A stretch of 25,909 nucleotides of DNA from assembly GCA_023391725.1 (NCBI GenBank), contig JAEWAH010000243.1, positions 1 through 25,909 on the forward strand, written 5' to 3'. The DNA is from Bacillota bacterium. Its GTDB lineage: Bacteria > Bacillota > Clostridia > Christensenellales > Aristaeellaceae. A program made the position numbers and the translations under genes. The notes beneath the pieces are model-generated. The model did no database searches and was not told the DNA's origin. It saw only the letters and a list, made by a program, of their open reading frames with translations. The stretch's first letter is position 1; the number at the start of each line of letters is the position of its first letter. Shown here piece by piece: positions 8,751-16,512 of the stretch.

Positions 8751-8780
8751 TTGTGTATCCTTGTCGTATTATGGTATACT
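8751..8780 (+). promoter_or_regulatory. Probable promoter of the DnaD-DnaI pair
   Basis: TTGTGT (8751-8756) is followed after 18 bp by TATACT (8775-8780) with an ATGG extension. It lies 24 nt before the DnaD gene start. The -10 is strong and the -35 weak. Confidence 0.5.
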
Positions 8781-8803
8781 GTACGAGAGATCGAGGTGGT
8801 CAT

Positions 8804-10300
8804 ATGCCCATGTTTGAGTTTGACGAGCAGTATCCCCTTTTTGACGCCACGCCTGTGGAGAACCTTTTTGTGCAGGAATACCTTCCCGCCGCCAAGGGTG
8901 ATTACGTGAAGGTTTATTTATACGGTCTGATGCATACTTATCACCCCTCCGCGGGGATGAGCCTCACCGCCATGGCAAGGGATTTAGCCCTTTCGGAGGA
9001 AGAGGTTTTAGCCGCCTACCGGTATTGGGAGCGCAAGGGCCTGGTGCAGCGCACGGGGGACAATCCTCCGGCTTTTAGGTACATGAACGCTAAGCAGCTT
9101 TTGTTCATGCGCCAGTGCCCCACGGAGGACAAGCAGTATTCCCAGTTCGCCGAGGCGCTGTACGCGGCCTTTGGCGAGGATAGACAGCTGCACGGCCAGG
9201 AGACAAGTCTGGCCTACGAATGGGTGGAAGACCTTAAATTGCCCCCGGAAGTGGTATTGATGCTGGTGCAGCACCTAATCTCCACAAGGGGCAAGCATTT
9301 CAGCTTCAAAGCTGCGCAGAAGCTGGCGGTGCAACTGGCCCAGGAGCATGTGCAAAGCATCGAGGATGCGGAAGAAGTCCTCTCCCGCTCCCAAGCTGCT
9401 CTGGAGGGCACCCGGCGGATCCTTCGCAGGCTTGGCAAGCGCCACCAGCCATCGGAAGACGAGATGGCACTGTACCGCAAGTGGACGATGGAATGGGGCT
9501 ATGAGCACGACGCCATCGAGGCCGCCTGCCGGGAGACCACCAAGGGCGACCCCACCATGGCCTACCTGGACGGTATCTTAAACGGCCTTCGCAAGCGCGG
9601 AGAAAAGCTTCCCGCAACGGCAAAGCAGGTGGAGAACCAGCTGCAAAAGGAGCAGGAGGAGGCCGCGCCGCTCAAGGAACTGTTCCACGCCCTGGGCTTG
9701 ACTGGCTTGTCCGTAAACGAGGGGACCCTGGCCGCCTACCATCAGATGCGCACGCTGTACCCTCATGAGGTGATCCTCCTGGCCGCGAGGGAAGCTGCCA
9801 GGGCCGGGGGCCGGCTGGATGATGTGCTGCGCCTGCTCACCACCTGGCAGGAGAAAAGCCTTCAAACGACCAGGCAGGTGGAGGAATACATCGCGGCATT
9901 CTATGAGAGCAACCGGCTATTAACGCAGCTTTACGAGCAGTGCGGGAAGCCCGGCAAGCCCACGGCATCGGACAGGGCATTGCTTGCAAAATGGCAGAAG
10001 GACTGGGGCTTTCCCCGGGAGATGCTCCTTCTGGCCGCCTCCTACTCCCAAAGTGCCGAAAAGAAGATGCCCTACATGGACGCACTTTTGAATGCCTGGC
10101 ATGAGGGGAATATCACGACCCCGGAGGCAGCCCAGGCTGCCCGTGGCCAGCGGGAAAAGGCATCGGCCCCCACCACTCCCGCGCCCCGGGGCAAGGTGGT
10201 TTCCGCCCAGCAATACACCCAGCGCGCCTATGATGAGATTGATCTGGCCCGCTGGGCAGCCAGCCTGATAGAGGAGGCCAGGGACGAGCATGCCGAATAA
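8804..10300 (+). CDS. DnaD-domain replication protein with three tandem DnaB_2-type repeats
   Basis: This 498-aa protein belongs to the DnaD/DnaB family that remodels DNA and helps load the replicative helicase at origins or restart sites. An N-terminal winged-helix-like region (about 20-90, with EEEVLAAYRYWERKGLVQ) is followed by helical repeats. Two are clear: LYRKWTMEWGY near residue 224 and LLAKWQKDWGF near 393, each running into a YLDGILN or YMDALLN helix. A third, weaker unit (LAAYHQMRTLYPHEVILLAA, near 303) lies between them. I start at the ATG at 8804, with GAGGTGG about 6 nt upstream. The longer frame from 8666 crosses the promoter. It overlaps the next gene by 11 bp, and a helicase-loader ATPase there supports the assignment. 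It is longer than typical DnaD proteins because of the repeats. Confidence 0.85.
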   Translation: MPMFEFDEQYPLFDATPVENLFVQEYLPAAKGDYVKVYLYGLMHTYHPSAGMSLTAMARDLALSEEEVLAAYRYWERKGLVQRTGDNPPAFRYMNAKQLLFMRQCPTEDKQYSQFAEALYAAFGEDRQLHGQETSLAYEWVEDLKLPPEVVLMLVQHLISTRGKHFSFKAAQKLAVQLAQEHVQSIEDAEEVLSRSQAALEGTRRILRRLGKRHQPSEDEMALYRKWTMEWGYEHDAIEAACRETTKGDPTMAYLDGILNGLRKRGEKLPATAKQVENQLQKEQEEAAPLKELFHALGLTGLSVNEGTLAAYHQMRTLYPHEVILLAAREAARAGGRLDDVLRLLTTWQEKSLQTTRQVEEYIAAFYESNRLLTQLYEQCGKPGKPTASDRALLAKWQKDWGFPREMLLLAASYSQSAEKKMPYMDALLNAWHEGNITTPEAAQAARGQREKASAPTTPAPRGKVVSAQQYTQRAYDEIDLARWAASLIEEARDEHAE

Positions 10301-11273
10301 CGCCATCATGGACGCGCTGATGGGAGAATACGAGGCCAAGCGCGCTACAAATGCCCGGGAGGAGGCAAGGCGATTCAGCCATGCCGTAAGCCTGTGCCCC
10401 GAGATCGGGAAAGTGGCCGACACCCGGCGGGAGGCGCTGTTTTCCGCCATGCGTTCCACGCTGTCCCCGAGCCGCGGCAAAGAATCCATCGTCCATCTGG
10501 CCGAAGATATGGAAGCATACAACCGCCGCCTTAGGGAACTGCTTAAAGAGCACGGCCTGCCGGAAGACTACCTGCAGCCGATATATGAATGCAATGACTG
10601 CCAGGATACGGGCTTCGTAGGCACACCCATCAAGACCCGCTGCGCGTGCCTCAACCGGGAGTACTTTAAGCGCCTGGGCAAATCTATCGGCCTTAACGAG
10701 CGCAACCCTCAAACCTTTGAAACCTTCCGGGAGGAGGTATTCTCCCCCGAGGTGATACCGGAACTGAAAGTGAGCCAGCGTGCCTATATGGCCGTATTGC
10801 GGGACAAATGCCAAAAGTACGCTGAAACCTTCCCCAATACCGCCGTGCCCGACATGCTGTTCATGGGCCCCAGCGGCCTGGGCAAAACATTCCTCATGCA
10901 GGCCATTGCCCACCGGGTGCTGGAGCGTGGCTTTTCAGCCCTGTGCATCAGCGCCTTCAAAGTGATCGAGATGGCCCGGCAAGCCTATTTTTCCAATGAT
11001 CCCAGCCAAAGCGCGCCGCTTCACAACGTGGATCTGCTGCTCATCGACGATCTGGGCGTGGAGCCCCTGATGGAAAACATCACCATCGAGCAGCTGTATC
11101 ATGTAGTTAATGAGCGGCAGAACGCCGGGAAGCATACTATCCTAAGCACCAACCTCACCAGTGTGCAGATGCAATCCCGCTACACGGAAAGGATCGCCTC
11201 CCGGCTCATCTCCTCCGCCGGGCAGTGCGAGCTGGTGGCCTTTATCGGGGGCGATATCCGCCGCAGGGTGTGA
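10290..11273 (+). CDS. Helicase loader ATPase, DnaI/DnaC type
   Basis: This 327-aa AAA+ ATPase is likely to load the replicative helicase onto DNA. A basic helical N-terminus is followed by a four-cysteine zinc site (C101, C104, C118 and C120, in CNDCQDTGF and RCACL), as in DnaI-type loaders. The ATPase domain has Walker A GPSGLGKT at about 193-200, Walker B LLLIDDLG near 249-256, and a sensor-like STNLTS. RYTERIASRL near the C-terminus is consistent with an arginine finger. The ATG at 10290 overlaps the DnaD stop by 11 bp, so the two are co-translated and probably act together. IstB transposase helpers share the ATPase fold, but the zinc site, the length and the DnaD partner favour a loader. 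DnaC-like is the safe name. Confidence 0.88.
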   Translation: MPNNAIMDALMGEYEAKRATNAREEARRFSHAVSLCPEIGKVADTRREALFSAMRSTLSPSRGKESIVHLAEDMEAYNRRLRELLKEHGLPEDYLQPIYECNDCQDTGFVGTPIKTRCACLNREYFKRLGKSIGLNERNPQTFETFREEVFSPEVIPELKVSQRAYMAVLRDKCQKYAETFPNTAVPDMLFMGPSGLGKTFLMQAIAHRVLERGFSALCISAFKVIEMARQAYFSNDPSQSAPLHNVDLLLIDDLGVEPLMENITIEQLYHVVNERQNAGKHTILSTNLTSVQMQSRYTERIASRLISSAGQCELVAFIGGDIRRRV

Positions 11274-11280
11274 TGGGAGT

Positions 11281-11630
11281 TTAGGAGGGCGGTTCCAAAG
11301 GTCCAGGGCTCCGAAGCCGAAGCGCCGCCAAAGGGCGAGCGCAGTGAGCCTGGAGCAATGGAGCGCAGCGGAACTGCGAAACACCGGCCTAGCGAAGCGA
11401 CGGACGGTGCGAAGGGCCTGTGGCGGAGGAAGCGAGGCGGAGGAGACTGGCGAAACGAGCGATGCGAGCGCAGCAAGTCAGCGCGGCGATTGAGCCAGGG
11501 GAGGAAAGCCCTGGTCGCGCCCGCAGGCGCGAAACCTCCAAAAGGCTTCTCCTTCAGTTTTGCTCAACTTTGTGCTACTAAACACCTCATCCACCTCCTT
11601 CGTTGGCACCTTCCCCTAAAGGGGAAGGGA
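11281..11630. repeat. Modular dispersed repeat, copy 1
   Basis: This gene-free stretch of about 390 bp between the helicase loader and ppa is rich in short GCGAGCGCAG-like words. Three blocks recur at 23535-23814. Block B is 11416-11495 (starts GCCTGTGGCGGA, ends GCGGCGATTGAGC). Block A is 11534-11548 (ACCTCCAAAAGGCTT). Block C is 11581-11624 (starts AACACCTC, contains CACCTTCCCCT and AAGGGG). The order here is B-A-C. The ribosome site of ppa begins about 25 bp past the end of block C. Similar CACCTTCCCCT/AGGGGAAGG elements are, from memory, widespread between genes in gut Firmicutes. Confidence 0.7.
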
Positions 11631-11664
11631 AGGCAAGGTGGGGAAGGCTTTTAGGAGGAACCCT

Positions 11665-12225
11665 ATGGGCAACATCTGGCATGACATCGACCCCGGCCGC
11701 ATCACCCCCGCGGAATTCGTGGCGGTGATCGAGATTAGCAAGGGCGGCAAGAACAAATACGAGCTGGACAAGCAGACCGGCATGCTCATGCTGGACCGGG
11801 TGCTGTTCACCTCCACCCACTACCCCGCCAACTATGGCTTCATCCCCCGCACTTTTGCCGAGGACGGGGACCCGCTGGACGTGCTTGTGCTCTGTCAGGA
11901 GGCCATCCTGCCCCTGACCCTGGTCAAATGCCGGCCCATCGGCATCATCGGCATGGTGGATAATGAAGCCTCGGATGAAAAGATCATCGCCGTGCCGGTA
12001 GGCGACCCTTCCATGGCGGAGTATACCGATATCAGCCAACTCCCCCAGCATACGTTTTCTGAGATCAGCCATTTTTTTGAAGTATACAAAAGCCTCGAGG
12101 GCAAGGTGACGGCGGTGAAGAGCACCATGGGCCGGGAAGAAGCACAGCGGGTGATCGGTTCGGCCATCGCATCCTATCGCCGCCTTTTCCCAAACGGCGC
12201 CGGGGCGCGTGGAGTGACGCCATGA
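11665..12225 (+). CDS. ppa: Inorganic pyrophosphatase, family I
   Basis: This 186-aa soluble enzyme hydrolyses pyrophosphate to two phosphates and so pulls DNA, RNA and aminoacyl-tRNA synthesis forward. Family I signatures are clear: KYELDKQTGMLMLDRVL, NYGFIPRTFAEDGDPLDVLV with its metal-binding aspartates, and VGDPSMAEY. A lysine and glycine-rich substrate segment (FFEVYKSLEGK) follows. The length is close to the usual 170-190 residues. I chose the ATG at 11665 (MGNIWHDIDP) because AGGAGG lies 7 nt upstream at 11652-11657; a longer frame from 11638 starts inside repeat-derived sequence. It overlaps the next gene in an ATGA arrangement, so the two are co-translated. No regulatory site other than the adjoining repeat was seen. 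Confidence 0.96.
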   Translation: MGNIWHDIDPGRITPAEFVAVIEISKGGKNKYELDKQTGMLMLDRVLFTSTHYPANYGFIPRTFAEDGDPLDVLVLCQEAILPLTLVKCRPIGIIGMVDNEASDEKIIAVPVGDPSMAEYTDISQLPQHTFSEISHFFEVYKSLEGKVTAVKSTMGREEAQRVIGSAIASYRRLFPNGAGARGVTP

Positions 12226-12566
12226 ACATCCAAATCTATGTGAGCAAGAAAAACTTTGATGTGCAAAAGGCCGAGCGTTTTTTTAAGGAGCGGCGCATCC
12301 CCTACCAGCTGGTAGACCTTGCCCGCCATCCCCTGGGCGCGCGCGAACTGCAACTGTTCGCCCAGAAGCTTACCGCCAAGGCGCTGGTAGACCGGAATGA
12401 CAAAAAGGTACTGGAACACCCCGTTTGCTATGCCCCCAACGACGAAGTGATCCTTCAGGAACTTGCCCTAAACCCCAAACTCATGCGCTCGCCCCTGGTG
12501 CGCAATGGAAACAAAGTGACCCTGGGGGCCCAGGAGGATGTCTGGACCGCGTGGCTCAGCGAATGA
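12222..12566 (+). CDS. ArsC/Spx-family thioredoxin-fold protein lacking the CxxC motif
   Basis: This 114-aa protein has the ArsC-like layout: a beta-strand start, a helix with KKNFDVQKAERFFKER, PYQLVDLARHPLGARELQLF, then KLMRSPLVRNGNKVTLG. The last segment is the conserved R-S-P-L region of arsenate reductase, Spx and YffB relatives. At the usual catalytic spot near residues 8-11 it reads YVSKKNF instead of a CxxC, and the only cysteine is far away in HPVCYAP. It is therefore unlikely to be an arsenate reductase or a redox-sensing Spx. It may be a structural or protein-binding member, but its role is unknown. It starts inside the ppa stop codon (ATGA), so expression is linked to ppa. Confidence is good for the fold and low for function. 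Confidence 0.8.
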   Translation: MNIQIYVSKKNFDVQKAERFFKERRIPYQLVDLARHPLGARELQLFAQKLTAKALVDRNDKKVLEHPVCYAPNDEVILQELALNPKLMRSPLVRNGNKVTLGAQEDVWTAWLSE

Positions 12567-12572
12567 CCATCC

Positions 12573-12578
12573 TATAAT
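12573..12578 (+). promoter_or_regulatory. Possible -10 element before the EAL protein gene
   Basis: A perfect TATAAT lies 18 nt before the ATG at 12596 and just after the stop of the preceding gene. No acceptable -35 is seen 16-18 bp upstream, so it may be fortuitous or need an activator. Confidence 0.3.
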
Positions 12579-12595
12579 ACAAAAGAGGTGCGCTT

Positions 12596-15442
12596 ATGCA
12601 TGGCAAGCTCTCCCTCCAAGGCCGGCTGACCGCATGCTTCCTGGCCTTCTCCGTGCTGCCGCTCCTGCTGTTTTTCCTGGTGTTTTTCCCCTACCTTCGC
12701 TCCAGCATAGTCAGAAGCCGCATGGCCTCCCTGGAAGCGCTGGCCAGCGCGAATGCCGGAGATCTGGAGCAGATGGGCGATACCATCCTTCGGGAGGGGG
12801 AGCGGCTGGCCATGGACCAGCGGGTGCTCTCCCTTCTTGGGGCGCTTTCCGAGGAGGGCGCTGCCGATCAGGCGCAGAGTTATCTTTCCTCCATGGTGAA
12901 TGAGAACTGTCTGGGCGCGGTTCTTGTAAAACCGGACTGGGAAGTGCGGGCCGCCAGCAGCCCGGCAATCTATACACACGACGCCCTGGCGCTTTTATTG
13001 GACAGCGGGGCTTCTTTGGGGAGTGACCGGGAGGTCAGCGGGCTTTTGCCCTCCTTGGCCGATCCCGGGCGTTCCTCCATTTATTTTACCGTGCCCGTTC
13101 AGTACGGGGACCAGTTGCTTGGCGCCTTAGTCCGTGAAATGCCCTTGAGCGTTCTTGACCGCAAGACCGGGACGCCTAACCAGGGGGAGACGGGCCAGAT
13201 GATGCTGGTGGACCAAAGCGGCATCATCCTTTCCCATACGGATCTTACCCAGGTGGGGAAGCCGCTTTCCGATCCGCAGCTGCTTTCGGCGTTTTCAGGC
13301 TTTTATAGCGGGGTACGTGAGCGCAGCGGCAACGGCAGCGCTGTCATAAATGGGGCGGAGCAGGGATATGGCTACCACATCCTCAACACCATGCCCTGGA
13401 TGCTAGTGGTCTATCAGGCGCAAAGCGAGATGCGGTCCCAGGAAGTACTTATCATCCTGTTCACGGTGCTGGCCACGCTGGGGCTTTCCCTTTTGAGCTT
13501 CCTCATCGGCCGCATTGTTTCCAGAAGTCTTGTGTTCCCCTTGCGGCGGCTGAACGCCGCCTTCCGCCAGGCAGGCTACAACCAGTTCACGTATTTACCC
13601 CCTGCCGGCCCCAGAGAAACGGTGGAGCTGGCCCAGGGCTATAATGCCATGATCGGCCTGGTGGAAAAGAATATCACAAGCCTCAGTGATTCCAACCGGC
13701 AGTTGGCCACCACCATTGCGGAATTGGAGATCGAGCAGGACAGGCTGCAGTTTTACAGGGAAACCCCCGGCGAGGCCGGGGCACGGCGGGCCGTGGCGGA
13801 GTTCAATCTGCTCTCCGGGGAAGTCCTGGCGGACGATGCTTTCTATGCCATGCTGCAATTGAGCCCGTCCCTGCCTAAGTTCTCCCTTTCCGATTTTTTG
13901 AATGATATGGCCGAGCCCGAAGATGCCGCCGCCGTCCAGGAGCAGCTTATTGCCCAGGCGGACCAGGTGCATCAATTGGTGCGTGTCCGCACGGCGCAGG
14001 GGCTTCGCTTTATCAAGGTGCATGCCCGGGTCTACTACAACATGCAAGCCGAGCCTACAAAGGTCTCCGCCACGCTCCTGGATGTGACAAGCGCCTATAC
14101 CCCTGCCCCGGAGGATGACCTTCAGGACAGCACAACAGGTCTTGCCACGAAAACGCCCTTCTTGCAGGCCCTTAATGATGCGCTCTCGGCGGAAGATGCA
14201 ATTAGGGAGGGCGGCCTGGTGGCCTGCCTGACGCTTCAAAACCTACCCAAAGAAGAGGGGCAGCGCACAGCCAGGATCCTGGCCCTGCGCATCAGTGCCG
14301 ACCGGCTGCGTGCCTTTGCCGCGCCGGAAGGGATGGCCGCCAGGCTTGACGGAGACAAGTTCCTTTTGCACCTGCCCCATTTTGGCCAGCCGGACCTGGC
14401 GGAAGCCTGCCTTGCGGAACTTGAGCAGGCGTTGTCTGCGCCCATTCCCTGGCAGAAAACTGTCCTGACCCTCAAGATGTTGGCAGGGGCCGCCATTTAC
14501 CCGCAGCCAAAGGGAGCCACGGCGGAACTGCTTGTGAGCCAGGCTCAAACGGCCATGTCCGCGGCCGCTGTATCAGGTTCCGTAAGCTGGATGCTGTTTG
14601 ACCCGGCCAGGCAGGCCGAGGATGCCGACACCGCCCGGCTTGCGTTGGAAAGCGTGCTGCGTGGCCGCAAGATCACGGAGGCTTTGTCCACCTTCCAGGA
14701 GGATGATTCCCTATCCTTGGAATACCAGCCCATCCTGCAGCTCTGGACCGGGGGCGTGGAAGGATTTGAATGCACCGTTCGGCTGCGCGTGCCTGAACTT
14801 GGCATGGTGTCCGCCGGGGAACTGATCCCCCTGGCCGAATCCAGCGGCATGATGCTCAAGGTGGGCCGGTACATACTCAAGGAAGCATGCCGCCGCATCC
14901 GCATCCTGCGCCTTCGCCAGAAGCAGGAGCTTTACATCTCCGTCAACTTAAGCGCCCAGCAACTGGACGATCCCGTCTTTACCGATATGGTGTACCTGAC
15001 ACTCAAAGAGACTTCCCTGCCCGGCTCCGCGCTGCAATTGGAGATCTCCGAGCGGGTCATGGATACCATCGCCGCCCAGGCCGACAAGCTGCGCGCCCTG
15101 CGCCAGCTGGGCGTTCGCATCGCCCTGGACGACTATGGTGCGGGCACGGGGTCGCTTGCGCACTTGTACAATATGCCCCTGGACGTTTTGAAGGTCAGCC
15201 GCAACTTCTTAACCGGCGCATCCTTCAGCATGGGCAAGGAATTTATCCTAAAGACCATGGTAGATTTGGCGCACAACCTGAACCTGAAGGTGGCCGCTGT
15301 GGGCGTGGAGCACACCAGCCGCCTGAACACCCTCATGAAGCTGGGCTACGACATGGCCCAGGGCTATCACTTCTGCCCGCCCCTGGATCCCGCCGCTTTG
15401 GAGGTGTTTCTGGATACCAGGGCGCAGGAAGGAATGCACTGA
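12596..15442 (+). CDS. Membrane Cache-HAMP-PAS protein with degenerate GGDEF and EAL domains
   Basis: This 948-aa putative signalling protein belongs to the cyclic-di-GMP family. A first membrane segment (about 11-33) and a second (about 284-306) enclose a Cache-like sensor domain outside the membrane. A HAMP-like linker and coiled coil (about 307-390), a PAS-like region (about 400-500), a GGDEF-like domain (about 510-665) and an EAL domain (about 695-945) follow. The GGDEF signature reads DGDKF at 585-589, so cyclase activity is unlikely. In the EAL domain E725, N784, E816, D845, D846, K866, E905 and Q922 are retained. However, EAL itself is ECT, the usual KID is KVS, and EGVE is VGVE with V902. 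RBS GAGGTG sits about 5 nt upstream. It is probably a sensor or effector-binding protein rather than an active enzyme. Confidence 0.88.
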   Translation: MHGKLSLQGRLTACFLAFSVLPLLLFFLVFFPYLRSSIVRSRMASLEALASANAGDLEQMGDTILREGERLAMDQRVLSLLGALSEEGAADQAQSYLSSMVNENCLGAVLVKPDWEVRAASSPAIYTHDALALLLDSGASLGSDREVSGLLPSLADPGRSSIYFTVPVQYGDQLLGALVREMPLSVLDRKTGTPNQGETGQMMLVDQSGIILSHTDLTQVGKPLSDPQLLSAFSGFYSGVRERSGNGSAVINGAEQGYGYHILNTMPWMLVVYQAQSEMRSQEVLIILFTVLATLGLSLLSFLIGRIVSRSLVFPLRRLNAAFRQAGYNQFTYLPPAGPRETVELAQGYNAMIGLVEKNITSLSDSNRQLATTIAELEIEQDRLQFYRETPGEAGARRAVAEFNLLSGEVLADDAFYAMLQLSPSLPKFSLSDFLNDMAEPEDAAAVQEQLIAQADQVHQLVRVRTAQGLRFIKVHARVYYNMQAEPTKVSATLLDVTSAYTPAPEDDLQDSTTGLATKTPFLQALNDALSAEDAIREGGLVACLTLQNLPKEEGQRTARILALRISADRLRAFAAPEGMAARLDGDKFLLHLPHFGQPDLAEACLAELEQALSAPIPWQKTVLTLKMLAGAAIYPQPKGATAELLVSQAQTAMSAAAVSGSVSWMLFDPARQAEDADTARLALESVLRGRKITEALSTFQEDDSLSLEYQPILQLWTGGVEGFECTVRLRVPELGMVSAGELIPLAESSGMMLKVGRYILKEACRRIRILRLRQKQELYISVNLSAQQLDDPVFTDMVYLTLKETSLPGSALQLEISERVMDTIAAQADKLRALRQLGVRIALDDYGAGTGSLAHLYNMPLDVLKVSRNFLTGASFSMGKEFILKTMVDLAHNLNLKVAAVGVEHTSRLNTLMKLGYDMAQGYHFCPPLDPAALEVFLDTRAQEGMH

Positions 15443-15446
15443 AGGC

Positions 15447-16187
15447 ATGCAAAACAAGTATGTGGGGGACATTGGCGATTTCGGCAAATACGAGCTGTTG
15501 CGGTATTTGGCAAAGGCGCAGCTACCTCTTGGCGTCAATTGGTACCTGACACCGGATGAGGAATATTGCGGTGACGGCCGCCTTACCGCATATCTTAATA
15601 GCGGCTTGATGGAAGATTACGACAGCGATTTGTTTACGCGGCTTTATTGTCTGGTGAAAAAAGAGCGGCGGAATGTTCGCGAAGTGGAAACTTCAGATAT
15701 CCTCTCGGCGGATACCGCCTATTATTCCCGTCCGCTGGACTGGGTGCAAGTTACACCCGAAAACACCCGCACAGCCTACCGGGCCGCCTGGCATCAGAGT
15801 GCCCTGACGGCGATGAAAAACAGCAAGCTTGTTTTTCTTGACCCTGATAACGGCCTGCAGGTGAAAAGTGTTTCCCCAACCAGCAGCAAGGGAAACAAGT
15901 ATATTGCCTTTGAGGAATTGAAGGATTATACCCAGCTGGGCAAAAGCGTCGTGTTCTACAACCACCGGGAGCGCCTGCAGGAAAATCTGTATCTTGATAA
16001 ATTCCGGAAGCTTCGCCTAGATGAGGCGTATCAAAACCTGGAATGGTTCGGCCTGAAGTTCTCTGGAGGGACCGTGCGCGATTACATCTTTCTCCTTCAG
16101 CCGGACCATGCGCAGGCGATCATTTCTCAGTGCCAGGCACTCTTGGGCAGTAAATGGCGCAGCCACTTTTCGCAGCTCGCCCTGTGA
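15447..16187 (+). CDS. Conserved hypothetical protein, DPDNGL family
   Basis: This 246-aa soluble protein begins MQNKYVGDIGDFGKYELLR and contains LVFLDPDNGL near 130 and KSVVFYNHRER near 170. I recall proteins with this start scattered in bacterial and phage-derived genomes without a named function. The order of motifs is a G-D-x-x-K-Y start, then an acidic D-P-D-N turn after a hydrophobic strand, then VVFYNHR. It loosely parallels RlmJ-type Rossmann methyltransferases (NxxDxLKH start, DPPY-like turn), but no clear SAM-binding glycine motif is visible, so this is only a suggestion. The ATG lies 4 bp after the EAL protein stop, so the two may share a transcript. A strong stem-loop at 16205-16229 ends the unit. 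Its A/T and codon mix looks somewhat less GC-biased than its upstream neighbour. Confidence 0.7.
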   Translation: MQNKYVGDIGDFGKYELLRYLAKAQLPLGVNWYLTPDEEYCGDGRLTAYLNSGLMEDYDSDLFTRLYCLVKKERRNVREVETSDILSADTAYYSRPLDWVQVTPENTRTAYRAAWHQSALTAMKNSKLVFLDPDNGLQVKSVSPTSSKGNKYIAFEELKDYTQLGKSVVFYNHRERLQENLYLDKFRKLRLDEAYQNLEWFGLKFSGGTVRDYIFLLQPDHAQAIISQCQALLGSKWRSHFSQLAL

Positions 16188-16204
16188 ACTTCACACAAAA
16201 TTTT

Positions 16205-16237
16205 GCCCGGATGCAATCTGCATCCGGGCATGTTTGT
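16205..16237 (+). terminator. Stem-loop terminator after the DPDNGL-family gene
   Basis: A perfect 11-bp stem GCCCGGATGCA (16205-16215) and TGCATCCGGGC (16219-16229) encloses a 3-nt loop. It is followed by ATGTTTGTC and preceded by AAAATTTT. It lies 17 nt after the stop and could work in both directions. Confidence 0.75.
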
Positions 16238-16278
16238 CTAATAGGTGTAAGCAGTGCAAAAACATATTCATACTGGAG

Positions 16279-16485
16279 ATGCGTATGACCAAAGAGCGCT
16301 TCACGCAAGAGATTTTGAGCCTTTCGGACACGATGTACACCGTGGCCAGGACTTATCTTCGCTCCTCCTGCGATTGCGCGGACGCTGTGCAGGAGAGCAT
16401 TTTGAAGGCTTGGGCGAATCTTCACGGCCTGCGCCGGGAGGAATATTTGCCTACGCTGCCCTTCAGGTTTGCAAACACCCTATAG
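16279..16485 (+). pseudogene. Truncated ECF sigma factor (region 2 only)
   Basis: The peptide (66-68 aa, from ATG at 16285 or 16279) reads MTKERFTQEILSLSDTMYTV, then CADAVQESILKAWANLHGLR and ends FRFANTL. This is the sigma-70 region 2 pattern of ECF factors, including the D-A-V-Q-E-S core-binding helix. A normal ECF factor continues for about 100 more residues into region 4; here a TAG stops it, and I see no region 4 in any frame before comF. GGAG lies 7 nt before 16285, so it may still be translated. A deletion during the event that placed it next to the convergent comF gene is a likely cause. No anti-sigma gene is adjacent. It could also be a small protein with a function of its own. Confidence 0.65.
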
Positions 16486-16512
16486 CCTCAAAGATGCTTC
16501 TCATTTTACAGC

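Noticed and set aside
8460..8909. Plus-strand open frame in the gap before the DnaD gene
   Set aside because: It overlaps the promoter and start of the DnaD gene, has no ribosome site and no recognisable motif.
11358..11654. Small open frames in the repeat between the helicase loader and ppa
   Set aside because: They are low-complexity translations of a repeated non-coding element and have no ribosome sites.
12222..12566. Active arsenate reductase
   Set aside because: No cysteine is present at the catalytic position and there is no ars gene nearby.
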